Assembly (NCBI GenBank): GCA_026706025.1
Contig: JAPOZO010000093.1
Coordinates: 1 to 64,000, forward strand
Reading direction: 5' to 3'
Source of the DNA: Candidatus Poribacteria bacterium
Lineage (GTDB): Bacteria > Poribacteria > WGA-4E > WGA-3G
Length of the DNA stretch: 64,000 nt
The first letter of the stretch is position 1; every line of letters begins with the position of its first letter. The notes beneath the pieces were generated by a model. It worked only from the letters and a program-made list of their open reading frames with translations, had not been told where the DNA came from and made no database searches. Both the position numbers and the translations under genes were made by a program. Of this stretch, positions 43,227 through 53,335 are shown piece by piece.

Positions 43227-44459
43227 CTATTTTCTTGGACTTGGCATCTGTGCTGCTTGTGCGTAAACATGTTCCAAACGGTCTCCAATAGCCTCCCAAC
43301 TATAATTGGTTTCAACGCGGGTTCTGGCAGTCTGCGCGAGTGTTTTTCGTAAACTCTCGTTATCAAGTAGACGAATAACCTGCTCAGCAAAGTCTGCGGA
43401 TGTATCAGCGACGAGGAGTTCCTTGCCGATGTCCGCTTCTAAACCCATAGCACCGACAGAAGAGGTAACAACTGGCACTCCCATCGCCATTGCCTCCAAA
43501 TTTTTGGTTTGTATCCCCGATCCGGCGCGTAACGGCGCAACAAAAACAGATGCCTTCTCAAAATAGGGGCGGACATCCGGGACATAACCGGTAACGACGA
43601 CCCCTTCCTGATCTTCAAGCCGTTTCACAGGTTCCGATGGATGATTACCGACGACATAAAAGCAGGCTTTCGGATGCCGTTCTCGGATACGCGGGAAAAT
43701 TTCATTACAGAAATAGGTCGCAGCATCAGCGTTCGGAAAATAGTTCATCGTCCCTGTAAAGAGCAAGACAGGTGCGTGTTCCTCTATCAATTTCGGCTGA
43801 AAGTATCCGAGGTCAACGCCCATCGGAACAATCGATAGATTCAAGGTATCGTCCTGTTTCAGCAGATAATCGCGGTCGAAGCGGGCGACAACGGTGCCGC
43901 AATCAAAAGCCTTCATAATATCGACTTCGTAACGCTGCACCCGCTTTTGCTCTAATTTTACCAAAAAACGCTTTGGAGTGCAATCTAATTTAATTTTTGC
44001 GAGCCAAGGATTACTTTCAAGTTCGGCGCGGCGACTGAGATTCAGTGCTAATGAATCACACAAATCCAATACTTTAGCGGGGCCTTGGACGCCTGCCACA
44101 TATTGTCCCATGCGAAAAAGTTGCGCATGAATCAGCTCAAAACGTTCTTTCGCGAGGAGCTGGTCAATCTTACGTTGCATCTGCGGTGCGTACCAGTAGT
44201 GCAGTTGGAGCGGATGCCGCGATAAGCAGTGAAATCCGGTATTCAGGTATGCAAAAGCACGGTGGAACCGTACCCACTCTACGCGTTCACAAAAAGGTTC
44301 TAAATGTTTCGCCGATTCAATATCGGTTTCGGACTCAGCAAAGTAAACGAGTGTTATGGCATGTTGTTTCGAGAGTTGTCTAATAAAGTTGTAAGATCGG
44401 ATCCGATCACCTCGATGTGGTGGATACGGACACCGGAGGCTCAAAAATAAAATCTTCAT
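43227..44459 (-). CDS. GT4-family glycosyltransferase
   Basis: 410 residues. GT-B fold with KILFLSLRCPYPPHRGDRIRSYNFI at the N-terminus, then ELIHAQLFRMGQYV, VLLFTGTMNYFPNADAA, GYVPDVRPYFEKASVFVAPLRAGSGIQTKNLEAMAMGVPVVTS (the nucleotide-binding E region). The layout resembles the GT4 found with PEP-CTERM/XrtA polysaccharide systems, but no exosortase is in the window. Same subtype as the protein at 18838. The ATG overlaps the stop of the Trm112-like gene by one base (TAATG), which implies coupled translation. It should extend the glycan started by the 40451 product. Confidence 0.89.
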   Translation of the reverse strand: MKILFLSLRCPYPPHRGDRIRSYNFIRQLSKQHAITLVYFAESETDIESAKHLEPFCERVEWVRFHRAFAYLNTGFHCLSRHPLQLHYWYAPQMQRKIDQLLAKERFELIHAQLFRMGQYVAGVQGPAKVLDLCDSLALNLSRRAELESNPWLAKIKLDCTPKRFLVKLEQKRVQRYEVDIMKAFDCGTVVARFDRDYLLKQDDTLNLSIVPMGVDLGYFQPKLIEEHAPVLLFTGTMNYFPNADAATYFCNEIFPRIRERHPKACFYVVGNHPSEPVKRLEDQEGVVVTGYVPDVRPYFEKASVFVAPLRAGSGIQTKNLEAMAMGVPVVTSSVGAMGLEADIGKELLVADTSADFAEQVIRLLDNESLRKTLAQTARTRVETNYSWEAIGDRLEHVYAQAAQMPSPRK

Positions 44460-44662
44460 TAGCTCGGTTCTTGGTCAGGCAATTCTGCTTCATCAATGAG
44501 CATCACGGGGATACCGTCGCGAATAGGATAGCGACGCTGACACTCACCGATACATACCAGTTTCTGTGCCGTTTCATCGTGTACTATTCCGCCTTTACAT
44601 GCCGGACATGCGAGGATGTCAAGTAGCGTTTTCGAGAGTCCATAAGCGTTTTCAGTGTTCAA
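44459..44662 (-). CDS. Trm112-like zinc-ribbon small protein
   Basis: 67 residues. Cys pairs Cys19-Cys22 (LACPACKGG) and Cys37-Cys41 (VCIGEC) with the RRYPIRDGIPVML tail are the Trm112/UPF0434 (YcaR) signature. In eukaryotes Trm112 activates several methyltransferases; the bacterial small versions are less clear. Here it is fused by a one-base overlap to a glycosyltransferase, so it may regulate it, though the family also occurs by chance. The ATG is followed by KTLLDIL, typical. Confident gene, role unsure. Confidence 0.87.
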   Translation of the reverse strand: MNTENAYGLSKTLLDILACPACKGGIVHDETAQKLVCIGECQRRYPIRDGIPVMLIDEAELPDQEPS

Positions 44663-44678
44663 AGGCGTTCTCCATTAT

Positions 44679-44711
44679 TAGTTATCAGTTATCAGTTGTC
44701 AGTTGTCAGTT
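44679..44711. repeat. TCAGTT-type tandem array
   Basis: Repeated AGTTATCAGTTATCAGTTGTCAG-like units ahead of the Trm112 gene, in the 44663-44859 gap, which otherwise has a degenerate inverted copy near 44846-44861 and no gene. Confidence 0.6.
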
Positions 44712-44859
44712 AAAGAGGTATCTGATTAAACCGGACCCCTCTTTAACCGAAAACCGATGACCAGTAAAAGAGGTTTTGATAATCACAAAGTCTCTTTTTC
44801 TCACTGCGAAGCAAACTGAAAGATTTTTTCGGAGAAAAAATCGTACTGAAAACTGACAA

Positions 44860-47697
44860 CTATGCGCCGTGGCATCGCTTGTATTTTTTACCGCTACCGC
44901 AAGGACAGGGTGCGTTTCTGCCGACCTTCGGCACGTTTCCCATCGCCTGCTGCGAAGCGAATTCGGCATCATCGCTGGCTGAGGTGGCACTGTCCGCTTT
45001 GGCACGTCTCGGTGGCTGTCTACGCGGTTTGCCTGTGCGTCGCCCGGGGACACGGCGCGGTGCTTCGGTATTGACCCGAGATTTGAAGATAAATTCGCTG
45101 ACCTCTTCCTCAATGTGTTGATACATACTCTCAAAAACAGCGAGTGCCTCGTTTTTGAAGACGACAATTGGATCTTTACCACCGTATCCCGCCCCGAACC
45201 GGATCCCTTCCTCGATGTAGTCAATATTATAGAGGTGTTCTTTCCAGTGATCGTCAATTCTATCGAGCAGGAGTAGGCGTTCAAGGAGGCGCATTACCTC
45301 TGGTCCGAGTTCGGTCTCGCGTTGCTCATAAGTCTCGCGGAGGACCGCCAGTGTCTGTTCCTCAACATCGTTCGCATCCGCTTGCGCCAACGGCGTTTTC
45401 CAGATCGGTTTGACGGGGAACTTATTTGTCAACCATTGCTCATACCTGCCCGGATCTTCGAGAGCGTTTCCACCCTTTTCCGGTAGATTGTCATCAATCG
45501 CATCTTCAACGACTCTCTCAATCATCTGCCAGATTGTCGTTTTGAGGGTAGCCGGTGTTTTGCCACCTTTTTCAGCGAGTGCTGCAAGCCCCATCTCCTC
45601 CGGCATGTTCCCGTTTTCTGGGGATTCCGATGCGTCCGTTTCTGGTGCATCTTCGCCTGCAGACAATATTGACATGTCGGTCGCCGATGCCAAGACGGTA
45701 TCGCGTAAGGTATAGATCGTATCACGTTGCGAATCCATGACATCGTCAAACTTCAGGAGGTTCTTCCGAATTTCAAAGTGCATCTGCTCAACACGCGTCT
45801 GTGCTTTTTCAATGGACTTGGTAACCCATGGGTGCTCTAAGGGTACCTCTTCTTCCATGCCGACCCGTGTCATTAACCCTTGCAAACGTTCGGATCCAAA
45901 TTTCCGCATCAATTCGTCTTCAAGGGAGAGGTAGAACCGAGATGAGCCTGGGTCGCCCTGTCTCCCGGCACGTCCGCGGAGCTGATTATCAATACGACGC
46001 GACTCGTGGCGTTCTGTGCCGACGATATGGAGTCCGCCTGCGGCTAAGACCTTTTCTTTATTTTCGTCACAAATTGCTTCTGCTTTTTCGAGTGCTGCCA
46101 GGAATTCTTCGGACTCTGGATGGACTTCCTCTACTTTTTTTGTTTTCTGCTTGCGGAGCATCTCCTTCGCTAAGCCTTCAGGGTTACCGCCGAGTAGGAT
46201 GTCTACGCCGCGACCTGCCATATTCGTAGCAATCGTTACAGCCCCCGGGATCCCCGCTTGTGCGATGATGTCGGCTTCGTGTGCGTGTTCTTTGGCGTTC
46301 AGAACTTGGTGTTTGATGTCCCGATGTTTGGTTCTGAGCATCTTACTGAGTTTCTCAGAGGTTTCAATCGAGACTGTCCCGACGAGTATCGGGCGCCCTT
46401 TTTCGTGCTGTTCGACGATGTCGTTCAAGACGGCATCATATTTCGCATCTTCGGTCGCATAAATCTGGTCGGGGTTGTCCATTCGGATCATGGGTTCGTT
46501 GGTAGGGATAACGGCGACCTCTAACCCATAGATGTGCGCGAATTCGTTTGCCTCTGTGGCGGCGGTACCTGTCATACCGGCGAGTTTATCGTACATGCGA
46601 AAGTAGTTCTGGTAGGTAATCTTGGCACCGGTTTGGCTTTCCTGAACGACTTTAACGCGCTCTTTCGCCTCAATGGCTTGGTGGAGTCCTTCACTTAACC
46701 GTCTCCCAATTTGTTTCCGTCCGGTGAATTCATCAACGAGGAGCACTTCGCCGTTTTCGACGAGATAATCGACATCGCGTTTGTAGAGGTGATGTGCGGT
46801 GAGTGCCTGATTGACGTGATGCACCATAGCGATATTGGTATGTTCGTAGAGATTCCCGACACCGAGACGGCGTTCAACTTCTTCGACCCCTTCATCTGTC
46901 AGGGTTACAGAGCCGCGCGATTTCCCTTGCTGGTCAATCTGGAAGTGTTCTTCCGCTCGGAGATGCGTGACGACGCTGTTAACTTGCCTATAGAGTTCGG
47001 CGGGTTTACCGGAGGGTTCTGAGATGATGAGCGGTGTCCGTGCTTCGTCAACGAGAATGCTATCCACTTCATCAAGGATGGCGTAGACGTGCCCGCGTTG
47101 CACCTTGGTGTCAAACGAAAGGGCTTTGTTATCCCAGAGGTAATCGAACCCGAATTCGCTGTGTACGCCGTAGGTGATGTCTGATTTGTATCCGAGTCTT
47201 TTCTGTTCATGGGGCATCAAACTGAGTGTGAGTCCGACGGAGAGTCCGAGGAAATTATAGATTTTGCCCATCCACTCTGCGTCGCGGCGTGCGAGGTAGT
47301 CGTTAACGGTGGCGAGATGTACGCCTTTTCCGGTGAGTGCGTTGAGATAGACGGCAAGCGTTGAGGTGAGCGTTTTACCTTCCCCCGTCCGCATCTCTGC
47401 GATGCTGCCTTGATGGAGTGCGGCACCGCCCATAATTTGGACATCGTAATGACGCTGTTTCAACGTCCGTACTGCTGCTTCTCGGACAATAGCGAATGCA
47501 TCTGGTAAGAGTTCATCAAGCGATGCGCCTGCGTCCAATTTTTGGCGAAATTCTGGTGTTTTGGATTGCAGTTGTGCATCAGTGAGTTTTTTGATGTCCG
47601 TCTCGCGTTGGTTGACCGCTTCGACGATGTCACGAAATTTTTTGACATCCCGGTCCTCTTTACTACCGAAGACTTTTGTTATCACTTTTTGGAACAT
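44860..47697 (-). CDS. secA: Preprotein translocase ATPase SecA
   Basis: 945 residues, slightly above typical. N-terminal Walker A in [10 protein letters not shown] (about 99-108), [56 protein letters not shown], then [11 protein letters not shown] and [42 protein letters not shown] and a final zinc-binding C-x-C-x8-C-H segment ([18 protein letters not shown]). It drives Sec export of the many secreted proteins of this genome. A Gly/Pro-rich insert (about 690-730) with acidic residues is likely a flexible loop. The right edge is 24 bases from the next membrane gene. Confidence 0.96.
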   Translation of the reverse strand: MFQKVITKVFGSKEDRDVKKFRDIVEAVNQRETDIKKLTDAQLQSKTPEFRQKLDAGASLDELLPDAFAIVREAAVRTLKQRHYDVQIMGGAALHQGSIAEMRTGEGKTLTSTLAVYLNALTGKGVHLATVNDYLARRDAEWMGKIYNFLGLSVGLTLSLMPHEQKRLGYKSDITYGVHSEFGFDYLWDNKALSFDTKVQRGHVYAILDEVDSILVDEARTPLIISEPSGKPAELYRQVNSVVTHLRAEEHFQIDQQGKSRGSVTLTDEGVEEVERRLGVGNLYEHTNIAMVHHVNQALTAHHLYKRDVDYLVENGEVLLVDEFTGRKQIGRRLSEGLHQAIEAKERVKVVQESQTGAKITYQNYFRMYDKLAGMTGTAATEANEFAHIYGLEVAVIPTNEPMIRMDNPDQIYATEDAKYDAVLNDIVEQHEKGRPILVGTVSIETSEKLSKMLRTKHRDIKHQVLNAKEHAHEADIIAQAGIPGAVTIATNMAGRGVDILLGGNPEGLAKEMLRKQKTKKVEEVHPESEEFLAALEKAEAICDENKEKVLAAGGLHIVGTERHESRRIDNQLRGRAGRQGDPGSSRFYLSLEDELMRKFGSERLQGLMTRVGMEEEVPLEHPWVTKSIEKAQTRVEQMHFEIRKNLLKFDDVMDSQRDTIYTLRDTVLASATDMSILSAGEDAPETDASESPENGNMPEEMGLAALAEKGGKTPATLKTTIWQMIERVVEDAIDDNLPEKGGNALEDPGRYEQWLTNKFPVKPIWKTPLAQADANDVEEQTLAVLRETYEQRETELGPEVMRLLERLLLLDRIDDHWKEHLYNIDYIEEGIRFGAGYGGKDPIVVFKNEALAVFESMYQHIEEEVSEFIFKSRVNTEAPRRVPGRRTGKPRRQPPRRAKADSATSASDDAEFASQQAMGNVPKVGRNAPCPCGSGKKYKRCHGA

Positions 47698-47716
47698 AGT
47701 TGCTATCCTGTTTATG

Positions 47717-47740
47717 GGTTATCAGTTTTCAGTTTTCAGA
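47717..47740. repeat. TCAGTTTTCAGTTTTCAG array supplying a stop codon
   Basis: Read on the minus strand it gives the last codons CTG AAA ACT GAA AAC TGA of the gene at 47722, so the tail LKTEN and the stop come from the repeat. Confidence 0.7.
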
Positions 47741-48849
47741 AATTGGGTTCCTTCGGCCGGTTCCGGGTTAAACGGCTCTAACAAATTGTGTCCATCAATT
47801 TTCTTACGTAAAATCGTATAAATCACTGTATTTCCGGCGGAAGCGATTGAAAATAGGTGTGCGATTACCAGTCCAGCCCCCATTAGCAGCGTGGTTGTGA
47901 GAAAAATAGCCGTCACTGTCGTCATGAAAGTAGATGGCTCTTTCATGGCCATGCCGATGTTAAAGACACCCAAACTGTTAACGTATGGCAGCATTGCTAA
48001 CTTTTCGATAGCACCACCGAGCCATAGGTTTGCACACGCCGTGATGTGCTCCATCTGCCCGGTATGTAGAACAGACATCGGCAGCATCACGATTGAAAAG
48101 CCTGCGAGGCAAAAAAACGCCCAGATCGGTACAAAGATGAGTTTTATCAGCAACAACATCGCTTCATAACACACTGTGAGCCACGATTTGTTCCAAACGA
48201 TGGCAAACTGCTGATAGATGGTTTCAAACGTATCGGCACCTGTCGTGGCGACAACAGCGGGTACAAAGAGCAGGCTGACAGAAAAAACCACGGCGATTAA
48301 TGCCATTAGCACACCGAGAAAGAATCCGAGCGGCATGAAAAGTGAAGCGACCATGAGAAACGGTTTTCCGACGACCGGTAACTTTCCGAGTCCGGCAATG
48401 CTAAGGGGTATGAGGGCGAGAAATATCTGGATGAGAAGTAATCCGATGAACGCGCCCAAAACAGATTTCCAATGCCCTTTGAGAAAAGTTACGGCATCAC
48501 CGACCGAAAAGAAGAAATCCCCGCGGAACTGTTCGATGGTAATTTTGGAAGCCACAGTGCTTGATAGGAAGAAGATGCATGCGAAGCTTATCACTCCTAT
48601 CCACATTGCGATCTCAGTTATCTGTGCGAGTTCAGCGTTACTGAAAGGGGTGACGGGTAGGAGTGCGTATGTATTCCAAAAATCCTGAGCAGCAGCACCA
48701 CCCTCAACGAAAAGACTGAGATATACCAAAAGTTCATAAATCAGATACGCGATGACGAGTCCAATGAAATGAACAGCGATCTTGCGTCCACTGAATCCGT
48801 AACGGATAACTCGGAAAATATCCCTGAAATCGAAGTATCGTTTTTCCAT
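47722..48849 (-). CDS. Multi-pass membrane protein, unknown
   Basis: 375 residues with about six to seven membrane segments (about 24-46, 82-103, 133-158, 166-210, 238-270 and 305-345). No motif I know. Aromatic and Gly-rich helices with small loops suggest a transporter or integral scaffold. The final residues LKTEN are encoded by a TCAGTT repeat, so the natural C-terminus may have ended earlier. A minus-strand promoter candidate (48889-48918) lies 40 bases ahead. It precedes secA in the same direction, 24 bases apart, perhaps linked to export. Confidence 0.72.
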   Translation of the reverse strand: MEKRYFDFRDIFRVIRYGFSGRKIAVHFIGLVIAYLIYELLVYLSLFVEGGAAAQDFWNTYALLPVTPFSNAELAQITEIAMWIGVISFACIFFLSSTVASKITIEQFRGDFFFSVGDAVTFLKGHWKSVLGAFIGLLLIQIFLALIPLSIAGLGKLPVVGKPFLMVASLFMPLGFFLGVLMALIAVVFSVSLLFVPAVVATTGADTFETIYQQFAIVWNKSWLTVCYEAMLLLIKLIFVPIWAFFCLAGFSIVMLPMSVLHTGQMEHITACANLWLGGAIEKLAMLPYVNSLGVFNIGMAMKEPSTFMTTVTAIFLTTTLLMGAGLVIAHLFSIASAGNTVIYTILRKKIDGHNLLEPFNPEPAEGTQFLKTEN

Positions 48850-48888
48850 GAAGGATTCTTCTGCTTTTTTACGGGTGCTTATGTATTA

Positions 48889-48918
48889 ATGATACTACAA
48901 TTTACACGATTTTGTCAA
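48889..48918 (-). promoter_or_regulatory. Candidate sigma-70 promoter for the 47722 gene
   Basis: On the minus strand TTGACA (48913-48918) and TATCAT (48889-48894, five of six -10 bases) are 18 bases apart, 40 bases ahead of the ATG at 48849. Confidence 0.5.
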
Positions 48919-48927
48919 GTGGGAATA

Positions 48928-49075
48928 GTTATCAGTTTAGAATAGTTACCAGTTACCAGTTGCCAGTTACCAGTTTAGAATAGTTATCAGTTTTCAGTTT
49001 AGAATAGTTATCAGTCATCAGTTTTCAGTTTTCAGTTACAAGAGAATTATCATTAGAATAGTTTTCAGTTGGCAG
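48928..49075. repeat. TCAGTT-type array, about 150 bp
   Basis: The largest array: 15 or more TCAGTT/CCAGTT units with higher-order units ending in AGAATAGTTATCAGTT. It provides the TGA stop of the gene at 49065 (minus strand CAA CTC GGA ACT GCC AAC TGA). Confidence 0.75.
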
Positions 49076-50078
49076 TTCCGAGTTGGATGAAGCCGTAGAC
49101 GGGGATGCGGATGGGTAGTGGGTCTGCTGTAGTTAGGATTTGGATTTCCTCACGCAAAGGTTCTGGCGCGTCTGGAACATGCCATACGACTTTTAGTCTT
49201 TTCTGGTGCTGTTTACCGGTGTCGCTCATAATACTAACCTCCAAAACGGTAGGAGTTTCAACTTTCAGCACCTCAAAACGGGATTCAGCAGAGAGCGTGA
49301 ATTCTAACGATGGCTGTGTGCCTGCCACTGCCACGCCATAGGAGAGGGTTTGTGGGTGTGCCGTAACGGGTGCCATGACTTTAGCAGTGACGGGGAGCGT
49401 TAACGTCCGTTCGTTGGGGAACGCCACAGTGAGTAGCGATGAGAAGGTACCTCTGTCTTTGCGCGGCGCGAGTTGAACGGTAACAAGAAATGATGTGTCT
49501 GTGTCAGGGTCAGGTGTCATTTCCCATGTTAATCTCGAATGGTTTGATGGTAAGAGACGGAGGTCTGATGTGTTGAGTGGCGCGTTCACAATGAGTTTGA
49601 GTTCTTTTTGATGCGTCGTTTCTGGGCGGATATTTCCGAAATCGCAGACATCAGGATTCAGGGTTGCAAACCGTTTGGCAGCCGCGACGATTGTCAGAGA
49701 AACGCTTGGGGTTTTGAGGCTATCGGTGAAAATGGTGGCGGTTGCCAAGGTCTGGTCAGCGGGCAGGATTTCTGGGTTGATGTCTATATGGAAGGCTGCT
49801 GCCTCATTGGGTCGGATCTGTTCGGGTGCTGTAATCTTTGCGTAACTACAACCTGTGTGAACATTTTGGATGCGGAGTGTGTTTTTGCCTACATTTCGGG
49901 CTGTCACGGTTCGTGTGACGGGACCGTCCCATTCAGGGAGAGTTCCGAAGTTGATATGTTGTCGTTCCAGCAGAAGTTCGGGAGTGGGTTCCTGCGGGTT
50001 ATTTCGGAGAAAGATGATTAGCCCGGCAATTAGCAGTGTGGGGATGATGATGTATGTGAGGATTGTGCGTTTGGACAT
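49065..50078 (-). CDS. DUF1573-like secreted or anchored protein
   Basis: 337 residues. N-terminal membrane anchor (about 5-22, TYIIIPTLLIAGLIIFL), then tandem Ig/ASH-like beta domains. The first (HINFGTLPEWDGPVTRTVTARNVGKNTLRIQNVHTGCSYAKI) fits DUF1573, whose members bind or scaffold in the periplasm. Later repeats (FATLNPDVCDFGNIRPETTHQKEL; FEVLKVETPTVLEVSI) repeat the pattern. The stop lies inside a TCAGTT repeat, so the last residues may be repeat-derived. Unknown function; probable role in envelope assembly. Preceding gene in the run is 50122, 43 bases on. Confidence 0.74.
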   Translation of the reverse strand: MSKRTILTYIIIPTLLIAGLIIFLRNNPQEPTPELLLERQHINFGTLPEWDGPVTRTVTARNVGKNTLRIQNVHTGCSYAKITAPEQIRPNEAAAFHIDINPEILPADQTLATATIFTDSLKTPSVSLTIVAAAKRFATLNPDVCDFGNIRPETTHQKELKLIVNAPLNTSDLRLLPSNHSRLTWEMTPDPDTDTSFLVTVQLAPRKDRGTFSSLLTVAFPNERTLTLPVTAKVMAPVTAHPQTLSYGVAVAGTQPSLEFTLSAESRFEVLKVETPTVLEVSIMSDTGKQHQKRLKVVWHVPDAPEPLREEIQILTTADPLPIRIPVYGFIQLGTAN

Positions 50079-50121
50079 GGTTTTATTATAGCGTTGATGA
50101 CCTATTCTCTTTTGATCGTGG

Positions 50122-50862
50122 TTAGGGTAAGAATGTAATTGTAATGGGTCTGCCTCTAATAACGTCTGGTCCCTCTTTAGGATCTCGATTTGAGGGTTGG
50201 ACGAGAAAAACGTCTTGATCTTTGCATCTTAGATATTCAACAAATTTTCGGATTTCTTCAAAAGGTGATTCTGTTTTTAGGAGTTCTCTGAGTTTCTGTT
50301 CATCTTCTTCGGCAAGTGGGTCGGGTTTTTCAATTTCCCCGCCAAAGTGTGTGAGAATTTTTATTGTTTGAAACAGGCCATCTTCCTTTTCGAGTTCGTC
50401 GAGTGGGATTGCATCGATGGTGTTTCTGACGGTTTGGATAATTTTGAGCATTGTCGGCATGAGTTGGCGAGCCTTGTCTGGTTCGGCGTTTTCAAGTTGT
50501 TGGGTACATTTTTCGTAGAGGGTATCCAGCTCCTTGACGACGTTTCGCGGGTGGCGGAGGTAACTATCGTTGTAGGTGTTGAGGTATAACTGTTTGTGTG
50601 TCTCAAAGAGTTCCGTGAATTTTTCGGGCATTTTTCCGTTTTTAGGGTTGAGTGTCCAGAAGTTATGGGAGAGGTAGCGTCGGATTTCGCCTGCGCCGTA
50701 TTTTTCTATGTCGGCGGCGAGTTCGGTTTTGAATTGTTCCATGACAGCGGTGACAACATCGGTGGGTTTCATGAATTGCGCAAACTGGATGACAGCGAAT
50801 TCTTTGTGTCGATTTGCGAGCCTGAATTTGAGGTCTTTTCGTTTTAGCACAGTTTCCTCCAC
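50122..50862 (-). CDS. Uncharacterised protein with DUF2280-like N-terminus
   Basis: 246 residues, unrecognised in full. Residues about 20-95 (EFAVIQFAQFMKPTDVVTAVMEQFKTELAADIEKYGAGEIRRYLSHNFW) have the pattern of DUF2280, a phage-associated HTH-like domain that precedes an A-x-F/L small-terminase-type segment; I hold this weakly. The remainder is helical and acidic (LLKTESPFEEIRKFVEYL), with a basic DPKEGPDVIRGRPITITFLP end. No neighbours of phage kind. A TGAACA/TGTTCA motif cluster lies upstream. It could be a phage remnant or an unrelated regulator. Confidence 0.5.
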   Translation of the reverse strand: MEETVLKRKDLKFRLANRHKEFAVIQFAQFMKPTDVVTAVMEQFKTELAADIEKYGAGEIRRYLSHNFWTLNPKNGKMPEKFTELFETHKQLYLNTYNDSYLRHPRNVVKELDTLYEKCTQQLENAEPDKARQLMPTMLKIIQTVRNTIDAIPLDELEKEDGLFQTIKILTHFGGEIEKPDPLAEEDEQKLRELLKTESPFEEIRKFVEYLRCKDQDVFLVQPSNRDPKEGPDVIRGRPITITFLP

Positions 50863-51735
50863 AGATATAAGTTAACTATTTGTTAATTTATTTTACCATC
50901 GTAGACAATGGGTTTTTAAGCGGTAAATTATGAACATTTCGTGAACATGGCACGGAATTTCATGAACATTCATGAACATTGGCGAACTGTTCAATTTTTG
51001 TGTTCATGATGTCATGGATGATAAATCCACTTGGGACACGGGTTTGTGGCGGTCATCGATTCGGTGCGTGATGCATTCTTTGGCATTGTGTTCATTAATG
51101 TTCATGAAATTGTTCATGATTCTTTTTTATTTTCTGTAAAGGGCATAAACTTAGTTAGCATACGGGTTGATGGCGTTGTTGAATTCTGGATTTCCGTAAT
51201 TTTTGTGAACAATTGGGTAATTTTAATTTTTGTCAATGCTTTCCTGAAGTGCCTCAAATATAGTGTATCATTGGCTCGGTGGCGTTTGTTGGATGCGGTT
51301 CGTTTTTAGGTTGTTCATAAAATGCTAATTTTGTTGGTTAACGTTTGTTAATTTATGTGGTCTACATCTCGTGTTTTTTCAGAGCGTGTTCGCTACATTA
51401 TGTATGATAACCTGTTTATATATGATAACATATTTGATTTGGGAAGTCAAATTTATTTTTTCTCTGAATCGCGGATTACACAGATTACGCGGATTACGCT
51501 GATTTTAAGAGGTTTTCTGTTAGTTCGGGGTGCTATTTGTCTGAATCAGGATTTACTGGATTAGAAGATTTTCAGGATTATTGATCTTTTGGGATTACCG
51601 GCGTTTGCCAACCTCAAAATAGAGATGAAATATTTCTGAATTCCCATTTCCGCTTGACTTTGCGATCACCATATGTTATGTTAACACAAGTTTGATATAG
51701 GACTCATTTGTAGATTCGGTTGAGAGGATAGAATT
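50863..51735. other. Divergent intergenic region with TGAACA/TGTTCA cluster
   Basis: 873 bases, AT-rich, between the minus-strand 50122 gene and the HsdR_N-type gene. Eleven copies of TGAACA or its complement TGTTCA at 50931, 50942, 50963, 50973, 50988, 51001, 51089, 51099, 51111, 51206 and 51312. Around 51468-51505 a GATTACACAGATTACGCGGATT-like repeat is present. No gene; the short plus-strand frames are not convincing. Confidence 0.6.
51654..51682 (+). promoter_or_regulatory. Candidate promoter for the HsdR_N-type gene
   Basis: TTGACT (51654-51659) and TATGTT (51677-51682) with a 17-base spacer; 54 bases ahead of the ATG at 51736. Confidence 0.4.
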
Positions 51736-52752
51736 ATGATAAAAGAACAAATTGACGATATACGTAACAGGTTAAAAAATAAAGAATACCCAAATGAGCA
51801 GGCGGTTCGCCAAGGAATTGTGGATCCGTTACTCAGAAACTTGGGTTGGCCACTTGAAGAAACTCAAATTGCTTATCCTGAATACACTGTAGGTTCTGGG
51901 AAAGTAGACTACGCCCTACTGGATCCGCAATCGAAGAAACCTCGTGTCTTCATTGAAGCCAAGCAAGTTGGGAACATTGAAGGGGCAGAGGAACAATTGT
52001 TTGGATATGATGCTCGCATAAGAGTACCAATCGCGGTCCTCACCGATGGTCAGATATGGCGTTTCTTTCACCCAACGGGAGAAGGAACATGGGAGGAACG
52101 TAAGATCCGCGAGTTAGATTTCATCACAGGAGACAGCGCGGAAAGTGCCGAGTGCCTTAGCAAATACTTGAATTACGAGTCAATTTGTTCAGATAAGGCG
52201 GTTGATGCAATCAGAGATGACTATAATAACCGTGTCCGACAAAAAAAGATTCAGAGTGGTTTACCAGAAGCATGGCGCGCCTTGGTAAAGGAAGCAGACA
52301 AGGGTCTGATCAAAGTTGTGGTGGAAAAAACTGAAAACGTGTGTGGACATCGTCCCGACGATGAACAAGTGATCGCCTTTTTAAGAAAGGAAGAGTTACC
52401 CTTAGTACAACCCCTCGCTCCAGATCCTCGTGAGAAACAACCGGTCCAACCTAACGCTCCAACACCACGCAAGAAATCAACACGTTTGCGCGTTACAATG
52501 CCTAATGGAGAAGTGGTTGAACGTCGCCATGCAAAAGCCACATTCATTGAGACACTTGAAAAGTTAGGAATAGAAAAGGTAATGAGCGTTCACCCATCTA
52601 CCGTACGAACCGATCCTCCAAAATATTTTAGAGTTGAATATGGACAGTATTACATACATCATTATGCTGATACTCGTGGTAAAAAACGTGCTCTTGAGGA
52701 AATTGCTCAACTTCTAGGTGTCCAAATCACAGTAGAAATAGTTGAGAAATAG
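51736..52752 (+). CDS. HsdR_N-type PD-(D/E)xK protein with a TRLRVTMP C-terminal domain
   Basis: 338 residues. Residues 5-135 match the type I restriction HsdR N-terminal fold: NEQAVRQGIVDPLLRNLGW, then GKVDYALLD (Asp58), PRVFIEAKQVG (Glu74-x-Lys76, the catalytic PD-(D/E)xK residues) and a Gln87 in EEQLFGYDA, then VLTDGQIWRFF. No helicase follows. A Pro-rich linker (222-247) joins a 90-residue domain (249-338, TRLRVTMPNGEVVERRHAK to VEIVEK) that recurs alone as the protein at 53336. So the gene encodes a nuclease-type head with a partner module, likely in defence or DNA metabolism. Function unproven. Confidence 0.75.
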   Translation: MIKEQIDDIRNRLKNKEYPNEQAVRQGIVDPLLRNLGWPLEETQIAYPEYTVGSGKVDYALLDPQSKKPRVFIEAKQVGNIEGAEEQLFGYDARIRVPIAVLTDGQIWRFFHPTGEGTWEERKIRELDFITGDSAESAECLSKYLNYESICSDKAVDAIRDDYNNRVRQKKIQSGLPEAWRALVKEADKGLIKVVVEKTENVCGHRPDDEQVIAFLRKEELPLVQPLAPDPREKQPVQPNAPTPRKKSTRLRVTMPNGEVVERRHAKATFIETLEKLGIEKVMSVHPSTVRTDPPKYFRVEYGQYYIHHYADTRGKKRALEEIAQLLGVQITVEIVEK

Positions 52753-53335
52753 TGAAAATCGATCTCACTTTCCAATAGACCTGCTGTTGTGTCTGTCCGT
52801 TATCACCCTATTGTGAAAATCTTTTGACAAATCTTTCAATCCAAACCGGTAAAGACAAATATGTATTAAAATAAAACGCAGTTAGTAGTTTGGGGGATGG
52901 TTAAATTAGATTTCACGTTATTACTGCCGTTAGTTGTTGGTATGTATTGTAGCATATCAGAAATGTTTAAGAAAAAAAACGCGAGACCGAGGTAGGTGTC
53001 GCAAAACCCCGTGAGACAGAGTAGGGTGTCGCTGGTTGTTTTTTATACCTCAAGATTAGTTGATCTAACGTAATTGTATTCGTATGTATTGGATAATCTC
53101 GATCAGAAAAGGGGAAGGCTTGTACTGCCTACCGGGTGAAGAAATGACTTGAAAAAGGCTTTGGAAATCCGCTGAAATACTGTTCTTGCTTGGGTGTTTC
53201 TTAAGCCAAAACACCAACATTTGTTAGTAGCAACTTGGGTTAAAATAGTTAAAACTGATAAACCTCTCGCAAGGTAAGTAACACTTTCGCTCACTAGCAT
53301 AGGTTTACTTGTCTACAGATTGTCAATGAGGAACA
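52753..53335. other. Intergenic region between the two TRLRVTMP genes
   Basis: 583 bases between converging genes. Contains GTAGGTGTCGC-like and GTAGGGTGTCGC words near 52993-53032 and AGTAGCAACTTGGGTTA at 53225-53241, which recurs at 58183-58199. No gene or clear terminator. Confidence 0.5.

Noticed and set aside
50122-50862. Prophage remnant around the DUF2280-like gene
   Set aside because: One weak domain match and no other phage gene nearby.
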